The notes under the pieces were generated by a model, which was given only the letters and a program-made list of their open reading frames with translations, did not search any database and was not told the origin of the DNA. A stretch of DNA of 64,000 nt from Capniomyces stellatus (taxonomy: Eukaryota > Kickxellomycota > Harpellomycetes > Harpellales > Legeriomycetaceae), in NCBI GenBank assembly GCA_001661515.1, contig LUVW01000007.1:206478-270477 (forward strand). The letters run 5' to 3'. Position numbers and translations under genes: made by a program. The first letter of the stretch is position 1. The number at the start of each line of letters is the position of its first letter. Positions 59,200 to 64,000 of the stretch are shown here, in pieces.

Positions 59200-61929
59200 T
59201 TTTCTTTGTTTGAGTGAGTTGATTTATGTTTTAGGTAAGGGAGATTTTCCTGAATCGTCTTATGATTTGATAATTTGTCTTGTTTAGCGTTAAATCTATT
59301 TGAATGAATAGTTCTGTGTGCAGAATTTGTTGATACTTTTTTGTTTTTTTGTTGCGAAAACACCGCGGTATTTATACTTTTTTTTTGTACCGACCTGGAT
59401 GCAATTCCAGGTGGTATAAAGCTAGAGTATACTTTACAAGACTTAAACTTTGCTTACTAGAGCACCAAATACCTTCCTATTTTGCTAAAGTGTGTTTTAT
59501 GTATCTCTTATCACAAGGGTGCAATAAATGTGGTGGATCTTCGATCCAAACAGCGTCAACGTGGTAACCATTCTAAACATGGACATTTCTGTGTAAATAT
59601 AATAATAAAAAGTAAAATATGCTGTACTCGGAAACCTTTTTCCAAAGTTAACTACATGCTGAGCATCTGATAATTATAGCTTGTGTAGTATCCTGCTTGT
59701 TAAAATTTCCCGATATGGCTGTTAACTGTATCCTCACTTGGCTGCCTTGCTATTTGCTGTTGGATCGCAACACCAGTCTCCTTGCTTTAGTATCAGTTTT
59801 ATCTTTTTTGGTTTATTCGGCCAAATCGATACTTTTTGGAATGCCGCTTTATACTCGTGCTGAATTTGGGCGCCACTTGTTAAATCTCTTATGTATATCG
59901 TATATACAGTTGCGTGTGTTTATGTGTGTGATATTAGTAAACAAATTCAACCAAGTCACTATTATATCTGGCTTCAACAAACTACCTAATACTATTGTAT
60001 GTGCAACTTGTGGTGCCACAAACACTAATATCACACGAACCATGGCTTTAAGCTTGGTGGATTAGTGTATAAACATTACACTAAAAACTGTTTGATCTTA
60101 ATAAAATTCTGTTTTTTTTATACAGTCAAGTAAAATCTGTTGTACCAAGCCACTTTTGGTATGTTTACTGTTGCCATGTTTTTGATCCAAGTTGAAAATT
60201 CAATTAAAAATCGTCATGCGCTTTTTTTAATTTGACAATAAATTGGTTATTCGTTTTGATTGAACATTCAAGTATCCCCCTGACAACACCAAAATTCCTC
60301 TTTAAACTTTCAAAAATATTTTCGTTTGTCAATAACCAAATCCATAATTGCAGCAACTAATCATACTAAAATATAAACCGCAATAATAAAAATATAGTAA
60401 ACCCAAATCCAAAATATCGAGAGTATTACTTTTGGCAAAATGGTGGCTCCTATTTTACGCTCCTGACTCATAAGGTTTTTACTTTCAAGAATCATGCAAA
60501 AAAAAAAAAGTTACAACCAACAGCAGAAAATATCACCGCTAAACTGATGGATATCCCTCTAGCATCCTTTTTTAACAAAGATAGTGGAGGTATGCATTAG
60601 TCTAAATATTTGTCACTTACAGGAAGTTAATTAGCATTCACGCTCTTGGAGGTGTCACCATTTAGGCTGTCAAAGCCGTACAAGTGTTCTGTACTATAAC
60701 TCATTCACAGTTACTTGCTCTAAAGCTACAAGTTCGGCTTTATCAAGATGAAAAGATAAGTCAAAATGTGTCGCTTCCGAGTGAGTTTATGTGGCGTGAT
60801 TTTTTACCAACAGCCAGTCGATATAATTTGAGGATATCGACTATCCAAGTCAACTTGTTTTGATATAAAGTAGCAGAAACATAAATTTCTGGATTCTCAG
60901 TATGTTTCTGTTTTATTTCTCTTCTAAATGGCCTGTAACGATCTAGATACGATTCAGGAGCACGAACACAGAAGATAGTAGCGCATTCAAAGCTCGTTGT
61001 TGATATTCATCATCGATTACGTGTGCAATTGATATAAAAATAAAACTAAAACTGCAGCATATGATAACATAACGTAGCAAACATAATATAGCAATTTATA
61101 TATATTTTTCATTGGAAATACAAGCTAATCGTTAACGCCAACAAAAGGAAATATGTGTTAGGTTTTTTAATTTTTTTTACACAGGTTCATAATTGAAGTA
61201 GAGGAAATAGTTTAATTTACTGAATTCGAGCTTCTCCTAGGCATTCTATATTATTTTTAAAATAGCGAGCTTTTCATGTCATAGCAAGCCAAAAGATTTT
61301 GTCATCAGTAATTTACGCAGCGAATCGTCAAAGTTAGCCTAAACAAAATATTCCAAACCCTGCCTGATGTTTTGTTTTGTTTTACTTGTACGTCACAAAA
61401 TTTACACTAACTTCCAAAGGTAATAACGAATCTACACTAACTCCACCTTTAGTAATTGAATCGGCAGCAGCATATTAGGGACGCATTAGGCAAATATGAA
61501 AAGTAAATGTCCGATGTTTGGGAATAAAACGTTCTAAAACATGCATCATTTTAAACAAAATAGTACTTTCTCTCAGATTAGGAACACCTATTTTAGTTTG
61601 TAAACACAAGATAGCTCTTACTTTTATATCATGTAAAAGTAGAATTTGATTCATCTTTTATTTCCGTGTTGTTCATCTAGTAACAAATTCCTACGATGTT
61701 AAACTATCACCCCCCCCCCAGTGACATTTTATGCACTGCTGTGCATAGGTTGATGATTAACGATTTCAGCGCTAAATTGCAAATTGTGAAAATGTGAACA
61801 ATTCGAGTAAAATGGTTGTACAATAGTGTGTAACTTGGTAGCGAATTGAACACGGTATATTACTGCCTCTGTTTTTGGATTTATTGGTACTCTTGAACAT
61901 TTTATTTATCCCTAGTTATTCTTGAATAC
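59200..61929. other. AT-rich region without a recognised gene
   Basis: The ORF at 59697-60065 (hydrophobic, Leu/Ile-rich) and its antisense partner match no family. A C-run lies at about 61710-61719. The first few hundred bases should contain the promoter of the second CAP gene. Confidence 0.45.
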
Positions 61930-61954
61930 GGTATTTTTCCCAACAGGTTAGAAT

Positions 61955-62140
61955 TTGCATTGCTGGAAGTTGAAAATTGGTAAAGGGGAAAGTATACAGC
62001 AGTTTTTTAATGAATTGGATGAGCTGGCTTTATGTCTACAAAAGTGGTTGATGTTGGAGCTGTTGGAGCTGTTGGAGCCTAATCTAAAACTTGGCTTGTT
62101 TGGTCAATTTGAGACTTTTTTCGAGATTTTGGCAATTTAG
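61955..62140 (+). other. Weak retrotransposon gag-like ORF fragment
   Basis: A 61-codon ORF reads KLKIGKGESIQQFFNELDEL, resembling the LKxGxGESVxxFxxRFxEL region of Ty1/copia or Ty3-type gag proteins. No protease, RT or LTRs were found nearby. It could be an old gag relic or chance; I give it low weight. Confidence 0.25.
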
Positions 62141-64000
62141 GAATTGGTGAATTGCGTGTTAATAACAACAAATGGTAAGCAAGATTGCAATGTAAAGTTG
62201 TGAGAATAATGGAATCCAACTCGAGTATAATTAATTTATTTGCCCAATATAACTCGGGTGAATAAGGCTATATTAAGCGTAATGTAGTTGGCAAAAATAC
62301 GGGTGTTTAAAAGTGCACTATAGAATTAAAAAATATATATTATAGTGCGATTCAGTGTAAAGAAGCACAGTGGTAAGGTTAAGAGATAGATACTGAGGAG
62401 ATTTTTTTAATGAAATAGCTCCGATGTTTTGTTGAGTGAATCTCTCAACTATGTAGATGTGGATGTTTGGTAAAACAAAAACTTTTTAAAGAGCCTTGGC
62501 TGGTTAGATATAAAGTAAACATCAACTTTAAATTGAACCAAGTCTATGTTGTCAACTGTCGATCTGTTCAAGTACACCCGCCATTGTTAAAAATCCAATG
62601 CTGAAATTCGATAATAACATCTCTATAGAAAACAATAATAATAATAAATAACCCAGTGCCAATTGCTGTATATTTAATTTAGAAAAATACCACTGGACTG
62701 GGAAGGTAAGGAAGCGCTGGCGGGCTAATGACAAATGTAATCCTACACTTAAAACTAAATGATACCGTTTATGATTAAACATTTGTAAATACAGAGCCTA
62801 TTATATTTTTTTCTTTTTATTATTTACTATTATGCTTTTATGTTTTTATTATTATGTCTTTATGTTTTGGTCGATGTTTACTAAATGTCTGTAATTGATT
62901 TTTATTTATAGATGTAGGAAAGGATAATATGTACTTGGTTTTTATTTGTACTTGGTATTTTTTTTATTGCTGAGTTTAAAATTTACATTTTTTTTTATTG
63001 GTGTTAAACTTGTCATCATTGATCATGCTTAAATATTGTCGAGTTTTATTATAGACTGATTATGGAGCGTGTTGGTAGATTTAGGGAGATAGCTTATATG
63101 CGTTTAGCTTTTAAGTTTAGTCTTTAAGCACTGATTTTCTTGAAAGATAAGTGAAAATCGTCACCAACGTTCGTACTCTAATTGACAAAGCGAGACCAAA
63201 GCCAACACCCCAAGTAATATACACTATATTAACAGATGGATATACTAAAGGATTTTCAACAGAGAAAGTAAAGTAAATGAGATGGCTTACTTTATTCGTA
63301 AAGCTAGGCTTTAATTTTCAGAGTAAAGTTTTATAAATAGACTCAAAATGAACAAAAGAAACAAGTGGGTTCAGAATAGCCCAGTCATGAGCAATTAGCT
63401 GGCCAATGTGCTGATTTAGACCGCTGGATGTGAAGGTAGATCCAAACGGCAGAGTAAAACGTGGAATGACGAACACAAGAAAACGACATCATTAGTAAGT
63501 TAAATTAAACCTACAGATGACTGAGGACGGTGCCAGTGAACATATCTAATTGTTTGGACAGAAAGCTGGTAAATAAAAAAGCAAAGAGTTGAAGCCAAAG
63601 AGGAAGCAGTGTAAAAATAAATAAATCAAAGTGTGTTAAATTAATGTCAAATGATAATCCTGAATGATAATCTTAAATGGCTAGTACCATATATCAACAT
63701 TAGGCAGAGTTGATAGAACCATGTACATTTAAAACAATAGGCAATTGACTAATTTCCATAATAATAAAAATGGCAATTGACTAGTTTCAATAAAACAGCA
63801 GAAAAAAGCAATCAACCAATATAGTTTAGTTTATATATTGATGCTAAAAGGAGATAGTTTTGTTTTTTGTTTTAGGAAAGCAATTATGACTTTAATTAAA
63901 ATGAATGATCATGCACTTTGGGATTTTCAGTCGAGTTTCCTCCATTTAGAAATATTAATTGAAAAATGAGCAATCATATTGCACTAATTAATAAACAGCG
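62141..64000. other. AT-rich region without genes
   Basis: No supportable coding region, RNA gene or repeat family. A minus-strand ORF at 62552-62782 is not convincing. Confidence 0.5.

Noticed and set aside
59697..60065. Hydrophobic 122-codon ORF
   Set aside because: It starts without an ATG at its listed beginning, has no recognisable domain, and its antisense strand is equally open.

Overview
This window looks like nuclear chromosomal DNA of an AT-rich, intron-rich fungus. The conserved genes have fungal-type architecture: POL3, FRG1, an HST4-type sirtuin, PHO85, the AP-3 sigma subunit, PIH1, two mitochondrial ribosomal proteins, SPO11 and a GOST-family membrane protein. Introns are short (about 48-224 nt where the joins can be checked against family alignments) and are carried by most but not all genes. 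Secreted CAP-domain proteins, a secreted S1 serine protease and a large Ser/Thr-rich mucin-like protein point to a host- or animal-associated lifestyle. An early-diverging lineage such as the insect-gut Harpellales would fit, but the sequence alone does not prove this.

Layout. 1-7.5 kb: a CAP-domain secreted protein (minus), then an eight-exon threonine aldolase (minus), then a gene-poor stretch with one unassigned ORF. 8.4-12.3 kb: a mucin-like gene interrupted by one in-frame TAA, followed by an assembly gap and a CT microsatellite. 13-22.4 kb: a compact block of housekeeping genes, PHO85/CDK5 (plus), HST4-type sirtuin (minus), 6-pyruvoyl-tetrahydropterin synthase (minus, first intron read as GC-AG) and AP-3 sigma (plus, with an 18-nt exon). 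22.7-24.2 kb: a 5'-truncated, decayed non-LTR retrotransposon, with a separate 3'-tail fragment near 26.8 kb. 24.9-29.9 kb: trypsin-like protease with a long C-terminal extension, PIH1, and bL31m. 29.9-36.6 kb: an almost empty AT-rich 6.7-kb stretch. 36.6-40.5 kb: a strongly divergent 14-3-3 protein and an unrecognised cysteine-rich protein. 42-58 kb: a dense run with a GOST/GPR107-like protein, SPO11 (possibly with a long acidic N-terminal exon), FRG1, uL29m, POL3 and a ketopantoate reductase. 58.4-59.2 kb: a second CAP protein. 59.2-64 kb: AT-rich, with one weak gag-like ORF.

Most multi-exon models were assembled by hand by joining GT-AG (once GC-AG) introns so that reading frame and family alignment stay continuous. 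Several genes (PTS, APS3, the FRG1 C terminus, GLY1) are built of exons too short to stand out as ORFs. No pathway cluster is evident: neighbours are functionally unrelated, as expected for a fungal chromosome. The most unusual items are the 14-3-3 relative with a partly altered phosphopeptide pocket, the protease with a helical tail and altered active-site loop, the broken mucin gene, the possible SPO11 N-terminal extension, a candidate poison exon in POL3, and the GC-AG and micro-exon splicing.
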